This document shows positions 10,104-21,338 of a stretch of 64,000 nucleotides of DNA, piece by piece. Both the position numbers and the translations under genes were made by a program. Origin of the DNA: Effrenium voratum. Its lineage: Eukaryota; Sar; Dinophyceae; Suessiales; Symbiodiniaceae. The DNA lies in assembly GCA_963377175.1 (NCBI GenBank), contig CAUJNA010002713.1, forward strand, positions 62,001 to 126,000, written 5' to 3'. The notes beneath the pieces are model-generated. The model was not told the DNA's origin and did no database searches. It saw only the letters and a list, made by a program, of their open reading frames with translations. Position 1 is the first letter of the stretch. Each line of letters begins with the position of its first letter.

Positions 10104-10550
10104 AGAGTGATTACAGCAACAACTTCGGCTTCAGTAGATGACATAGCAGTACTTGTCTGCTTCTTCGAAAACGCATTGATGGGGTACTACGTGTTGGGAC
10201 CGACGATGACCGCCACACAGCCAGTAGTTGACCTCGAGTCGAACTCACCTGCATAGTCGGCATCTCCGAAAACCCATAGTCGGCAATCCAGCAAACTGTC
10301 CCCATTAAAACATGACATCCTGTGATTGAGGGTCGAACTGATATAAGCAACCAAACGATGCAATCCCTCATCACAGTCTTTGGACCATTTTGTAACGCGC
10401 GAAGCAAGTGACTGAGTTGCTCGAAGAAGATCATATCTTGCCATTCTTGCAGCAAAAAGAATCTTCATCAAAACCCGGCTTGCTATGGGTTGCAACTTAC
10501 CAGTTGGTTCTTTCTCGCTCTCACGCGGAAGTGCTGTCCTCATTTCATGA
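10104..10550 (-). pseudogene. RT connection and N-terminal half of RNase H
   Basis: Copia-type connection (LASRVTKWSKDCDEGLHRLVAYI) leads into the RNase H start (VFGDADYAGEFDSRSTTGC). An in-frame TAG at 10187-10189 interrupts the domain. The same frame then continues through AFSKKQTSTAMSSTEAE, the usual second RNase H motif with its catalytic Glu. The frame shifts again near 10100-10110, after which RAQGLPTLSLMSVL continues in the frame of the next segment. Confidence 0.8.
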
Positions 10551-12745
10551 AACGGGTCGAAACATTCTTGAGGGTAGCACGAGAAGTCTTCACAAGCTCA
10601 CAATAAGACTCAACGCACGAATCCAAGAAATCGGCCATGTCGTAATGGACGATGTTGACGGGTTTCTTCACGCAACCGTCTTTTGGGTGATCCATGTCAA
10701 TGAGCTCCTTGAACTTGGATCTCTTTGACTGTTTCTTCGCAGCAGTTTTGTTTCTCATTGCTGCCGCGGCTGCGTGTCCTCCCGCCTGGTCGGCATAGCT
10801 GAAAACTGTGCAGCCGGTCCACCAATTCTTCTCCTTGACATCGGCTTGTGCTTTCCACGAGTCCTCGAGATACTCATATGTGTTGCCCTTTGCGACACAG
10901 GTCACGCGGAGATCCAGCAGTCCCTCAAAGTTCTCGGGGGCATACCTCTTCCTTCTGGGATAAAGATGGTGTCGAACCCAAATCTTTTCCTCGGGGAAAT
11001 GCTCCCAATAATCTTCCGTTCTGTGAGGGACGGCAGGACTTGCGCTCTGCTTTTCGAACACATGAGCCAATGGGTGATGTTCTTTCGCCAATGTCACCTG
11101 ATTCTGCTCCACATGTTCGCAGCCAAAATACCTTCCGAGCGACTCCGGCGTGTCGATCTCGATTGCAGACTCGATGTTCTTCCACCCTTTTGCCAAATTA
11201 GCAGTTGGGCCAGCCAGTTTGAGGTCATCAACATAAACAACCAACAAAAGCTTGAGCTCATCATGGAAGCATACGCTTTGCCAAATGCCTTTCAACAATG
11301 GCCTCCACTTGTTCTTTCGAAGACCAGTTTCGAAATGGTTCTCCCACAAGCCACCGCTGTCAATGTGACCATACAATGCCAAAATCAAAGGTGACAGTGG
11401 ATCAGTGTACTTGCCAATCCATTCTTTGGGCCAACGGTCTCGTGGAAGTCTCACCCATGTAGTGATGCCTTCGAACAACGCCTGCGTGTATGCCTGCTTC
11501 GCATCCCCCTGCTGCTTACCAAATCCAGGCTGAGAACCGTACAGGTCGACAATCTTGCCTGCTTCCATGCTCGCAGGGGAAGAACCAAGTTCGGCAAACA
11601 TCGCTTGCTCGTAGTTCTCATCAACAACACGGTTTCCTTCGAAAACAGTTCTGCCTTTATACTTTCGGCTGGGGTCGCCCACAGCAAGCTCGCTTCCCTT
11701 GAGGTAACACGCCTCAAAGATACGGGCTATGTGGGCCTTTTCCCCCTTTGCCTTTGCTTCGGCAATGACTGTCTTGCACTCTTTTACCCGCGACTCGTCC
11801 CAGGTACCTTTGCTTCTGAGCTTCTCCCATTCGACATCCAAAGCCTTCTTCGCCTCAGGAGTGTTTGCGACTTCCGAGCGCGGAATAAGCCTTGCAACTG
11901 CTGCAGTCATCAACAAAGCATTGACCAAACCTTCACGGTTGTCTTTGATATGCTCTTCAATAACTGCAGTGACACACGCTCGATGCTCATGAACAGTCTT
12001 CCCTTTTTCGTTGACTGTGACAGGCGTCGCAGGGGCAAGCACTTCGGGAATAGCTGATGCAACGGCTGCCGGCGACGGGAGCTTTGTGACTGTGCCCCCC
12101 TGACCATGAACAGCGTGATTGGGCTGAACACAGACGGCCGTGGCAGCTACGTCTGCAGCAGCTGGCTTTGCCTCCTTCTTCATCGCGAGCTCTTTGCGAT
12201 ACTCCTCAGCAACACGAGCGCGTTCTTTGGGAGAGGCAAGTTTCCACATATCTGGTGGAATACCCGGTGGACGACTTGACTTTCGGGCTCTCACCAAACG
12301 AAAACCATCCCATTGAAACCCAGCCGGCATGTGATCAGGATCATGATCAGCAAGTCCCTCGGCAGGTGCAGGAGGATCTTCCATCAAAACCTCCTCCGGC
12401 ACAGCTGCTTCGCCAGGCTGCAAATGTGACTCCGGCTCATATTCCAATTCGTCCGGAGAACACGGTTTGTCGTCGGCAATAGCTTGCTTTGCGGGAAAAA
12501 CAAACGTCTCATCAAGCAGACTGAACTCATACTGCTTGACTCGGAGGGGATTAATGTCACCCGTCCGCAACTTGTCCGGCAAATTCTTGAGCGGCAATAC
12601 CAAAATTTCATGCGTGTAGGTAAAGCCAGGTTGCACATGATAGCCAACAAAAATGCCGACATCCGAAGTTGGCAGAAACTTGGACTGCTTCGAATCGACG
12701 CGCTGACGATTGATCCAGTACAACAATTTTGCACCGAATGGATCT
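10540..12745 (-). pseudogene. Integrase C-terminal part and reverse transcriptase
   Basis: The segment begins with the integrase C-terminal region (IFVGYHVQPG), then an Ala/Pro-rich linker, then a Copia-type RT. Visible RT landmarks are VFEGNRVVDENYEQAMFAEL and the catalytic VVYVDDLKLAG (YVDD box). The C-terminal part includes FGCEHVEQNQVTLAKEHH. The frame closes at 10540, while the RT/RNase H connection continues in the frame that opens at about 10550 (VLMKILFAARMARYDLLRATQ). A one-base indel near 10545-10555 is inferred. Confidence 0.85.
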
Positions 12746-13883
12746 TCGTGTCAGGAAACTCATCACCAAAACGCAAAGCCCACGGCGACTTGTCCTTGTC
12801 ATCTGGAATTGTAACATTGAGAGCAAATGCATGATGTTGAGCTGTCAAAGGCCAAAGCTCAACCGGCAAACCGCTTTGAAACAAATTTGCCCTTGCTCCC
12901 TCCAGAATTGTACGGATCTCGCGCTCGATCACCCCGGAAGATTGACTGACAGATGGCTGGCTCAGCACGTGTCTCCAACCCAGACTCTTTACTGCAGCTG
13001 CGATTTCGCCAGAATTGTCAGAATAGAAAATTCCAACATGATCATCTGGCTGCGTGAAATGTTGAAATGCACGAACACAACTGTCAGCATCTTGCCTTGC
13101 TGAAGGGTAAAGATACCGGAACTGCGTGAACACATCTTTCACAACCAAAGCATTCCACTCGCCCTTGAACCCGTACGTCTCATCATTTGAAATGACGTGG
13201 TCAGCAGTCACATGATCTCCAAATGCATTTGCATCCACTGAAGAAGACCCATGTCTGCGACGAGCTTGAGGTGCTTGCATCTTGGATCGCACACATGTTT
13301 CGCAAAAGGGGTTCTTGGGCCTGTGAGTGAAAAGATGCTCTTCACTTTTGGCCTCACGCATCACCATTTCTTTTGAACGCTTTGACATCGGTTTTGGAGC
13401 TTCCGCAACCTCAGAATTGTCCTCCAATTCCGGATCAAACTCCGGTTCCGGCGGTTCAGCTTCATCATGGCGCAATGGAAACGATGCGGCATCCGGCGGA
13501 GGTCGCCCCCCGCTTGAAGATGAAGGCACTTCAACGCCCCCGATCTTCTGATCGGATGCAGCAAGCGCAACAGGCATAGCGGATTCAGAAGCTATGACCT
13601 CGCACTGATCGTCAACATACGGAACTCGCCCATCGAGCTTCAATATTACCGCTTTGCCATCAGGTCGCACAAAGTACGGAGCACTGTTCTTTCTCCATAC
13701 GAAGTCGTACCCCTTTTCCAAACATCTTTGACCAACAGAAAGAACAGCTGGCGTGCTCGGCAAAACATACGGAGTGACGACCTCGTTCAACTGATCAATG
13801 GAGAAGTCCGCACTCTTGTCTGCACAAATTGATCCATTTGCTGTTGAAAGATTGATTAGAATCAATGCAAAATTTATCCTCTT
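12735..13883 (-). pseudogene. Protease C-terminal part and Copia-type integrase
   Basis: The segment is in the same frame as the preceding gag-protease part. It starts with the rest of the protease (LSTANG..., VLPSTPAVLSVG). After an acidic Pro/Ser linker comes the integrase: a zinc-binding HHCC motif (H177, H181, C188, C191 counted from 13865) and the catalytic triad D222 (ADHV), D283 (YSDNSGE) and E314 (SSGVIERE). The frame is lost near 12735-12745 just before PFGAKLLYW, which continues in another frame. All catalytic residues are still present. Confidence 0.85.
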
Positions 13884-15095
13884 TTAAAATATAACTGCAC
13901 GCTCAGCGTCAACCAGATCTTGTTCACTACCTGTGTCGACAATCCACTGACGAAGCCCTGCTGGTGCTGGCGTAGCAGTATACTCCGGCACATCGTCAAG
14001 GTTCGTTTCATCATCATCAATCCAACAGCCAGGACAATACACACCGCAATAAATTGGGTCATTGTCATCATAGTATTCGCAATAGAACCCACAAGGCGCG
14101 TTGTAGTTTGCATGCATCAACTCAACAACCCCCTCCACCCTCAGACACACAGCGGCTGAGGACTCGCCCTTTTTGCTCTGGGATCGCTTTCTCCCTTTTC
14201 CCTTTGGGGTGGGAGACCTACCTCTGCTGGCTCCTTTCTTTGGGCTCGGCTTATCTGTTGCTTGTGCAGCAGACCGAGTCTCATGCGAAAACGCACAGTT
14301 GTCTCCACGAGTGCATTTCCCCTGACCGCCTTTGAAAAACCTGCACGGGATCTTTTTCAGCTCCGCTCTCTTTCTCGATGCCGACCGATCCCTGTCTCTC
14401 CCCTTGCTGTCAGAGCGCCCCCGACCTTTTCCTTTTAAATTTTGGCTCGGGGGTCTTGGGTCTTTCTCATGCTTGTAAATGCAATTATCCCGAGTGCACT
14501 TGCCTTTCTGAAAATCATAGCAATACTTGACCGCTGAAGGATCTCTTGCACGCCCAGGATTTGCATTGGGAGCTGGAGCACCGACCTTCTGATTGTGAGC
14601 TCGAGCAACACGATCACGATTTGATTGCAATCGCTCCCGAGTCAAAACATCACGAACGGCTTGAACAAGAAACTCGTAGCTCTTGTTATACGACCCATCT
14701 TTTGCACGCTCGTATGTATCGAGGTCATACTTGATCTTGTGACATCCACGAATCTGTCGCAAGAAGATGTCCTTCAAGACGTGCTGCTCCGGAACGATCT
14801 TCATGCCAGCAATGACGGAATCCCAATTCTGAATAAAGGTCATCAAATCATTGCCATGAAGTACCACCTTCAACAAATCTTCAGTGGAATACAACGCTCC
14901 GGCCTCCTCATTCGTTCTGAAATACTGCTCAAACATGAGAAGAACTTGACGTCCACGGACAACTTTGTCCAAAGCGGCTTGTTGCTCCTTGTACGTAAGG
15001 ATCTGCCGACTAAGGTCGCCCCTAGCAATCCGCGACAAGGCTGCAAGAAGCTTTGTATCCAACGTTTCAAACTGCTCTGGATCTGCCAAGCTCAT
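13884..15095 (-). pseudogene. Gag C-terminal part: capsid-like region, two CCCH zinc fingers, start of protease
   Basis: The segment has 403 codons. Residues 1-160 are an alpha-helical gag region. A C-x7-C-x4-C-x3-H finger lies at about 192-209 and a C-x9-C-x5-C-x3-H finger at about 251-271, separated by Arg/Lys/Ser-rich basic sequence likely to bind RNA. A Cys-rich acidic patch follows (about 335-357). At 384-390 is WIVDTGS, the active-site motif of a retroviral-type aspartic protease. The TAA stop at 13884-13886 lies inside the protease. The downstream frame is the same and continues the protease, so this is a nonsense change or a readthrough stop, not a frameshift. Confidence 0.8.
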
Positions 15096-15830
15096 GTTAC
15101 TAACATGAGATTCTTCTTGTCCTCCCGGTTGACGTACACCTTGTTAACCCAGGTGAATGCAGCATCGGGCCGATCTGAAGCAGCCCGAATTTCTTCGCGA
15201 GTAGCTGTTTTCCAGGCTCTGTAGGTCTCAGGAGTTGGAAACTCACTCAGCCTCAACGAATCAGCTTCCTTTGCTTTTGGCCGATCATGCTGATTCCGGA
15301 CAAAGCCGAGGAGGGCCGCACGGAACTCCGCCTCGGTGGTCTCGGGACCAGTCAACCGATCAATGTTCGGCTGACTTGTCGGCTGATTTTGCTGACTTCG
15401 GCTGTTTTCTTGCTCCGAAGACCGTCTCGCATGATCTTTGATATCAAACTGCATTGCACCAGAAATAGGATCAGTCCAACTCTGCTGTGAAATAATCTGA
15501 GGCATAGGTCCAGAAGTTTGTGCATTCTGCGTTGGAAAAAGACGCGGATCATCAAAGGTACTGCCCCTCTTATCCAAAAACGACTCCGAACTGATGTTCT
15601 GAAAACTTGACGCAGGCTGAGGATCTCCGCGCACCATTTCACGCTGCGCCTTTTCGAGATCGTTCCTCAGACGCTCAACGGTGTCGTTCAGCCCGTTGAT
15701 CGTGTCCTGCATGGCGTGGTTCTCCGCCAAAATACTGTCTCTCTGCTCACCGACCGCCTTTTCCGAGTTCTCCATCACAACAGTCTCAGCATGTAAGCTT
15801 TGTGCGAAAGCGCTATACTGCCGTTCTTTG
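15092..15830 (-). pseudogene. Gag middle segment (coiled coil plus capsid-like start)
   Basis: This frame continues the coiled coil (ENHAMQDTINGLNDTVERL), passes through a Gln/Ser-rich linker and enters the conserved gag region (LSEFPTPETYRAWKTATR, then FTWVNKVYV). It ends at a TGA that overlaps the next ATG as ATGA at 15092-15095. The capsid-like region continues in the other frame (LADPEQFETLDTKLLAALSR), which suggests a single-base lesion or, less likely, a deliberate frameshift or restart site. Confidence 0.65.
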
Positions 15831-16232
15831 CGACACAGCTTCGTTCACTTCGGCAGAAATTGCTCCCCGCATCTGGCTAACCTGGGCGCTGAAGAAAGCG
15901 CGGGACTCTGCGAACTGCTCGTGCAGCTCAAGGGTCCGGCGGTTGTTCTCCTCGTCCAGGCGATGCACAGTTTCCGCCAAATGAGCGCTATATTCCGCCC
16001 TTGTAGCATCCATAGCAACGCGATGTAACGTGTTGGCCTCTTCCCTAACAGCGTCACCCGTGTCGTTATGCACATGCATGATGTTCTGGGTGGCTTGGTA
16101 GTTTGTCGCGAACCCGAATACGTTTCGAGGATCGCGAGGGTCAACAGGACCTGTAGGTGCAACTGCACCATCACCACCGTCACCAACTTCTCCAGATATA
16201 TTGTATATAATGGGCAAATCTCCGGATGCCAT
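15813..16232 (-). pseudogene. Gag N-terminal segment of the Copia-like element
   Basis: The best start is the ATG at 16232-16230 (MASGDLPIIYNISGEV). About 140 residues follow: a Gly/Pro-rich start, then a charged helical region rich in Glu, Arg and Ala (HRLDEENNRRTLELHEQF) likely to form a coiled coil. The frame stops at 15813. The neighbouring frame picks up the same helical character immediately (RKERQYSAFAQSLHAETV), so a one-base indel near 15815-15835 has split the ORF. Upstream sequence is lost in the scaffold gap. Confidence 0.65.
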
Positions 16233-16267
16233 GGCGATCTTTGTACAAGCCTTTACGGCTGATAACC

Positions 16268-16367
16268 NNNNNNNNNNNNNNNNNNNNNNNNNNNNNNNNN
16301 NNNNNNNNNNNNNNNNNNNNNNNNNNNNNNNNNNNNNNNNNNNNNNNNNNNNNNNNNNNNNNNNNNN
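16268..16367. other. Scaffold gap of 100 N
   Basis: Exactly 100 undetermined bases. The round number points to a placeholder, so the true distance is unknown. The gap sits just upstream of the retroelement start and beside a GC-rich tetranucleotide repeat that probably stopped assembly. Order and spacing of the GTPase exons across it depend on scaffolding. Confidence 0.95.
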
Positions 16368-16397
16368 CCCGCCCGCCCGCCCGCCCGCCCGCCCGCC

Positions 16398-16457
<60 letters not shown>

Positions 16458-16459
16458 CT
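16368..16459. repeat. CCCG/CACG tetranucleotide repeat
   Basis: About 32 bp of CCCG units pass directly into about 60 bp of CACG units. The 'protein' repeats it spells (ACVR and similar, on both strands) are artefacts of the 4-bp period. Confidence 0.95.
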
Positions 16460-16577
16460 GCGTACCAGCAGTATCACTGATATCCCCTTCCCAAGGTTTG
16501 TATTTTACATGGTGGTTTCTTGAAACTGCAAGGTTTGGAAGGACACCCAGGCACAGGAAGCCGGTCTGAACAAACAC

Positions 16578-16709
16578 CGTGTGATGAGGCTGCTCCTCGC
16601 GCATCATCTCCCGGGTCTTGTTCCCACGACGCCGGGCTGAGCGGGGGTCCGTGTAGAAGCGCGTGAAAACAAGCACCACGTGACGCCAAAAGCGCCGGCC
16701 GAAACACTC
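16578..16709 (-). CDS. AIG1-like GTPase exon with G4-like motif
   Basis: An acceptor AG-G at 16710/16709 opens ECFGRRFWRHVVLVFTRF, then a basic stretch YTDPRSARRRGNKTREMM. The layout (FG, aromatic, hydrophobic strand, T-R) is that of the AIG1/GIMAP family around its G4 region, where the strand ends in TR rather than the usual N/TKxD. The previous exon (17229-17144) joins in phase 0, giving LLRLME-ECFGRRFW, which is the family's normal spacing. The 3' end is approximate: a GT donor at 16578/16577 is possible, and a GA donor just after REE is an alternative. Confidence 0.65.
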
Positions 16710-17143
16710 CTGTCTTCGGAGCATTGGGCGTCTTTGGCTGTGGGTTTCCGAAAACTCCCCGAGGAACCTTAGCCTACCCCCCTAGCGATGCCATAATCAC
16801 TATACCAGATTCAAAGGCTTGAAGGACATGTTTGTGTATTTGTGGAAGTGTCATAGGTTCGCGAAGTCCAACTGTACCGTTGTGTCCGATCATCCACACA
16901 TCTCGGCTACAGGTTTAACCTTTTGCAGGTGCAATGGAACATGTGCTTCCAAAAAGGTCTATTGGGCTAAGATCTCACCAAAGACCACCTAGATAGCCAA
17001 GTTGCTGTTTTTCAGTCACTGTTGGTGGTTTTTTCGGGTAAAGTAGATGGACAAAAAGCGATCGCAACTGGCGATCCGGGCAGCCATGAAATGTTGCGGC
17101 CACCGACGTTCCAAAAACAAAGAAGGGGATCCATCCGTGGCTC

Positions 17144-17229
17144 CTCCATGAGGCGCAGCAGGTTCTCCAGCACGCTGCCGATGCGCGGCTGCTCCGAGTT
17201 GAGCACCACCAGGAAGAGGCTCACATAGC
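17144..17229 (-). CDS. AIG1-like GTPase exon after G3
   Basis: The 86-nt exon reads YVSLFLVVLNSEQPRIGSVL and then ENLLRLME. It is a hydrophobic strand followed by a helix, as found between G3 and G4 of AIG1-type GTPases. Its acceptor is AG-G. The donor appears to be GA (GAG before GAGCCA), giving a 434-nt GA-AG intron. Phase matches on both sides: G is split with the upstream exon (GAS-G-YVSLF), and it is phase 0 downstream. Confidence 0.65.
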
Positions 17230-18454
17230 CTCTGTTCAAAACGGTTGGCCAATCCTTTTCCATCATCCCTACACTCACTTGCCCAAAAAACCTGGAAATA
17301 AAAGGTTAACATTTTGGGACCTGACCAAATATGGAACAAATTTGGAAAGCCAAAGGGTGAAAAAGTCAGCCTTGGCCAACTGAGAATAGAACAATGACTG
17401 GACAAATAATGATCATTGACTTTGAACGAAAAAGCTCGTAACATGCCAAGTCCAGCACCCTCATGTCATGGTTTTCCACATGTGCTAGACTTATTGGAAG
17501 CACTGGCGGTCCCTGGACGTGTGTGCGGTGTGCGGAATTCCGTGCCATCTTAGTCGATTGGCGGTGAGGCCACGCGGGGATTGGAGACCGCTGGCCTTTT
17601 CGTTGAGGTCAGGGAGGCCTTCCCGTTTGGTTCCAGGCAAGCGATACGAAGAAGTGAAGACAGGGCTCCCCGAATAAAAGGCACCCTCAACTTGGTGAGG
17701 TCATAAGCCTCGCCCATTGCACCAGTCAAGGATTACATCAGATATATTCACAGGGTGCTTGTGGACTCTTCTATCGAGTGACAACGATGGGCAGGGGAGC
17801 TTGGCGCAGGCGTTTACTCGTGTCTCAGAGCAAAAACAGGCCTTCCCCATTTATGGAAATCCTTCCCGATGAGCATGGAAATTTGAATGGGGCCCCCGTT
17901 GGTGCTCATTTTGGTGGGATTCACATCCACGTGGTACCCAATTAAAACTCATAGCCAACGGAAATAGCCAACTTTGGCCACACCTGGACACGGCAAGACA
18001 AATTTTTGGGACACCCAAGGAAAAAGTTCGCAAGACGGGCCGGCGGTCTCTCTACGCCTCGTCGCCCAACCCCCCATGCTCCATGTCAACTTAACGCTCT
18101 GGATGAATGGCTCTGAATTTCCGGCTCCCCTGTGCGACTCTTTCCTATTGACCATCTCCTCCAAATGCTTCGTGTTGGATAGCTTTTAATGCCCTCCCAA
18201 AATGGGGTACCGGGTACACCCCAAGATGGGTTTCCCAAACACGTGCCGTTTCCAACTGGCTTGCCCCTTGTGAACAACCACTCAGTTGCCGAAAGAGGTA
18301 GAAATAACAGGTTCACCTTATTGCGCCTCTACAAAAATATGGACCACAAGTAAAACAACAACAACAGTGAAAAAGTGCGGCTTTGGACAACTGCGACTGG
18401 CGACCGACCAAAAACAAAAACGGGTACCCTCCAACCAAAAACACCCCCGACTGC
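17230..18454 (-). other. Intron of the GTPase gene (GC-AG, 1225 nt)
   Basis: Bounded by the G3 exon and the following strand exon. The donor is GC and the acceptor AG-G. No protein-like frame or recognised element lies within it. Confidence 0.55.
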
Positions 18455-18579
18455 CCGAGGCGCCGAAGTCGCGCAGCACGCGCACCACCTGCGCCAGCCG
18501 CGCCGCGTCCGCGTCGCCGTCGCCCACCCCGGGTGGATCCACCAGGATCAACTCCTCCTCGCTGGACCGGCCGAACCAC
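18455..18579 (-). CDS. AIG1-like GTPase exon with G3 (DPPG) motif
   Basis: An acceptor AG-G opens WFGRSSEEELILVDPPGVGD, then a helix rich in Ala/Arg (AARLAQVVRVLRDFGAS). LILVDPPGVGDGD is the Walker B/G3 segment: a hydrophobic strand, then D-x-P-G, as in AIG1, septin and dynamin-like GTPases (usually DTPG). The donor is GC. The exon needs two bases from the previous one, which the G1 exon (ending in phase 0) does not supply, so an exon with the G2 region is probably missed in between. Confidence 0.65.
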
Positions 18580-21338
18580 CTGCGATGAATCCAATCCCAG
18601 GGCTGGAGTGTTGGGGCACCAACAAAGAATCCTTCAGGAAATCAATCCCCTTCTGTTCCCTGCAAGCTGCGTGTTTTTTTTGTTTTGTGTTTGGCTCAAA
18701 ACCAGCAAACCAAAACATCTTCCCGGAATCTTCCCTCCTGTAGGTTTGGAGCTTGGGTAGTTTGAGGTGTTCCGCAGCGATTTTCCACGCGCAAGAACCA
18801 GGGCTTCGAATGCTCCGATTGATCAATCTTCCACGGGGCTGAAGGAACATGAAGGAACGAACGAATGGGGCTTGAGGTAAGCTCAAACTCACTGGGTCGG
18901 CAGTCCGATCAGCTTCTTTTCTTGCATGGCGGTTTGGAGCCCAATCGGCGTTTTGGAGGTGGTTTCCCATTTACCATCTACAACAGTCAGGGTTCAAATC
19001 CTGAAGCCACCAACCAAGGGTGACCTAATACAAGGCTTGGGGAATCTTCCAACGCCAGGCGGCCACGTGACAAGGCAGATGCGGCGACGACATGTTCCCC
19101 AACACAACATGTGTGCAAAAGGGGAAGGCGCTCTGCTCACAAGTAGGTGACAAAAGCGAGAGGGACCCATGCCCATCCTGACCACTCCAGTGCAACGGGA
19201 TGCTCAGACACATAGGTCTTTCAATAATGATTTGTGATGCTAGCGGCGTGTTTTGGATTGAAGTGGGTGATCAGAAGAAGAACAATCAGCCTGCAGTGGA
19301 GTAAAGCGATCCCTTCACAAGGTTTTGCAAAGTCACGCTGCATCCGCCCGACGTGGCAATACCCCTTCCATCTCAAGCCATGGTATAGCCGTCCCTTGGT
19401 AAGTGTTGGCCGCGTGAAGACCCCGGCTTCAGCTTCCATGCTTTGTGGACATACCAACTCCAGCCCAGCCCGCATCTCGCTTGGCACCCTTTCAGCCTGG
19501 TGCGGTGGCACGTAGCCTCCAGAGTGACAGCCTGCGCGGAATCTCCCACCTGCACCAGGGGCAAAACTTATCTCGCCATTTCTCGCCGATGAATCATGAA
19601 AACTTCCCCCCAACTGGATGTTCAGTTCACAAACGAGAGTCTTTTTCTGGGGGACTTGAAAGAAAACTCTGGTTTTCCTCTTGGTTTTCGTTTACACCTA
19701 CAAAGCCTGCAAAACAAGAGGTGCCCCCTTTTTTTAAGAAAAGACAAACCCAACGGCCATCTGACGCCTTGCGCCAGATCCAAGGACGTAAACCGAACCA
19801 GGATCTGAGGCGATTTTGTCCGAAGGCCCATCCCTGCAGGTTTGGTGCTGCTCTGCTGGTTGCAATCTCACGACTGCCCTGCAAAAAGTCGAACTAACAC
19901 TTGTTGTGGGTTTAATTCGGAACACCAACAGGATTTCAACCAAAAAGTTCAAGTCTAAAGATCCTGTACCCAAGAGCAATCAAGCCTGGGCGAATCAAAC
20001 TGCAGCCGAAGAAGGTCGGGCCCTTGTGAGCCAGCGCCAAAAAGTGAGGCTAGAATTTGCCTCGAACCCGAAACACGTACAAACCCACCCAGATTAAAGT
20101 TTTCTTGGGAAAGCAAGAAGGTGTTCAGCTTGTGACATTCTGAGGACGGCGGTTGGGCACCCCAGCTGGATGCACCAGACCAGTAGGCTGCGATTTTCGG
20201 CAAAAGGCTCCAGAAACCGGTTTCCATCCCACGCGCCTATAGCCTCCGGTTCTGAACCGGACATTGTACATCCCTGCACTTGATTAGAATATTTGCTCAT
20301 GTTCCCTGGCCCCGTCTTGTCATATTCCAAGTCACCCAAGCAATAGCTAAAGGGGTCAATTCTGAGCCGTCAGAAATTCTGACTTGCGTTGAAAAGTCAA
20401 CCCCGAAATCCTGTGGATGGGCAAAAACCCTGCACCAGTTGGGATGGATGAAGGCCAGTGAATCGCGAGTGAAACCACCACGTGGGAGGCGAAATTGTCC
20501 AAGGGAGGCTGAAATGTTGCCTTTGAGAACCGGGTGCTCAATGCGAGGTCTGGAAATGGAGAATGTCCTACCCATCCCCTTTTAGTCTCCCGACACTACT
20601 CAAAGCAAGCAGTCTTTTAATTTGTGTTTCACCTCGTGCACAGATACAGCAAATAAAAGACTTATTGAACCACAAACGCAAAACATGTTCCCAACAAATA
20701 GCAACTAGTGACCACAAACTTGCCAAATGATAAACGTAAAACTAAAACCACTTGGGTAAGCAACAAACTACTGTTGCTATTGATCGCACCCAGAGTGTGA
20801 AGTCCAGGAGCTCAGGACATAAGTATTTCAACGAACATCCTTGATGCTGTTTCTCAAAATCGGGAGGGGCAGGACATGGAGAAAAAGGCAACGCAAAGTC
20901 TGGTTTTTGGAGTTGATTTAGGGAATCCGCAAAAACAAGGCGCTACTGGGCGCCAAAACACGCTCCAACAAAAACAAGGCGATACTGGGCGTCAAAACAA
21001 AAAGAGTAATCCTCTTTTTGACCTTCCTTTTAGTTGGCATCAGGCCCTTTTGTGACCTGGGTTTCGTCGCTTTTCTTGAGTCATTGCTGGCTACAAAAAA
21101 TGAGGGGCCCACACAACAGCACGAGCTGAACATCTTGGCGTTTGAGGCAGTCATGCAACCCAAGAAAGGATCCAGTAGAGGCAAGGAAAGGGGGCGCCGT
21201 GCAGTGTCTGCAGCTCTCCTGACCATCGCGTAGAATCCTGTTGCCACCCAGCTGCAGCTCAGATGCGGGGATGGCAGGGGAAGAGCGTCAAGGTCAGAGA
21301 ATGTTGCGTCTATTTGGGGGCTACATCCGGCTATATGA
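18580..21338. other. Intronic or intergenic, no gene assigned
   Basis: No supported coding exon. It contains one copy of a dispersed repeat (about 19897-19970, also near 21880, 26125 and 27240) and a tRNA-like fold near 18928-19012 that I do not accept as a gene. A missed GTPase exon carrying G2 should lie here or just to the right. Confidence 0.4.

Larger units (their letters stand above)
5472..16232 (-). mobile_element. Decayed Ty1/Copia-like retrotransposon with accessory MTase-like, SGNH-like and KptA domains
   Basis: Read on the minus strand, the order is gag, CCCH zinc fingers, aspartic protease, integrase, reverse transcriptase, RNase H. Integrase before RT is the Copia order. After RNase H, the same coding stretch continues for about 4.5 kb with a PCTGG-motif domain, an SGNH-like domain, a KptA/Tpt1-like domain, a zinc ribbon and a Trp/Ser-rich tail ending at 5472. 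Frame changes are seen near 15.82, 15.09, 12.74, 10.55, 10.10, 6.83 and 6.02 kb. In-frame stops are at 13884-13886 (TAA), 10187-10189 (TAG) and 7698-7700 (TGA). The copy is therefore inactive unless several lesions are assembly errors. LTRs were not identified. The insertion is in the same orientation as the GTPase exons around it. Confidence 0.85.

Noticed and set aside
10774..11394. 206-codon plus-strand open frame
   Set aside because: Antisense of the RT region.
5472..16232. CRISPR array or bacterial operon interpretation
   Set aside because: No spacer-repeat structure anywhere in the window; introns and Copia domain order show a eukaryotic nuclear sequence.
16180..16569. Frames with ACVR, RTHA or PARP repeats
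   Set aside because: Produced by the CCCG/CACG repeat and the N gap; present in several frames on both strands.
18928..19012. tRNA-like sequence with GGTTCAAATCC and a pairing acceptor-like end
   Set aside because: A T-arm-like box and a 7-bp acceptor with one mismatch are present, but there is no credible D-arm or anticodon stem; at most a tRNA-derived SINE scrap.
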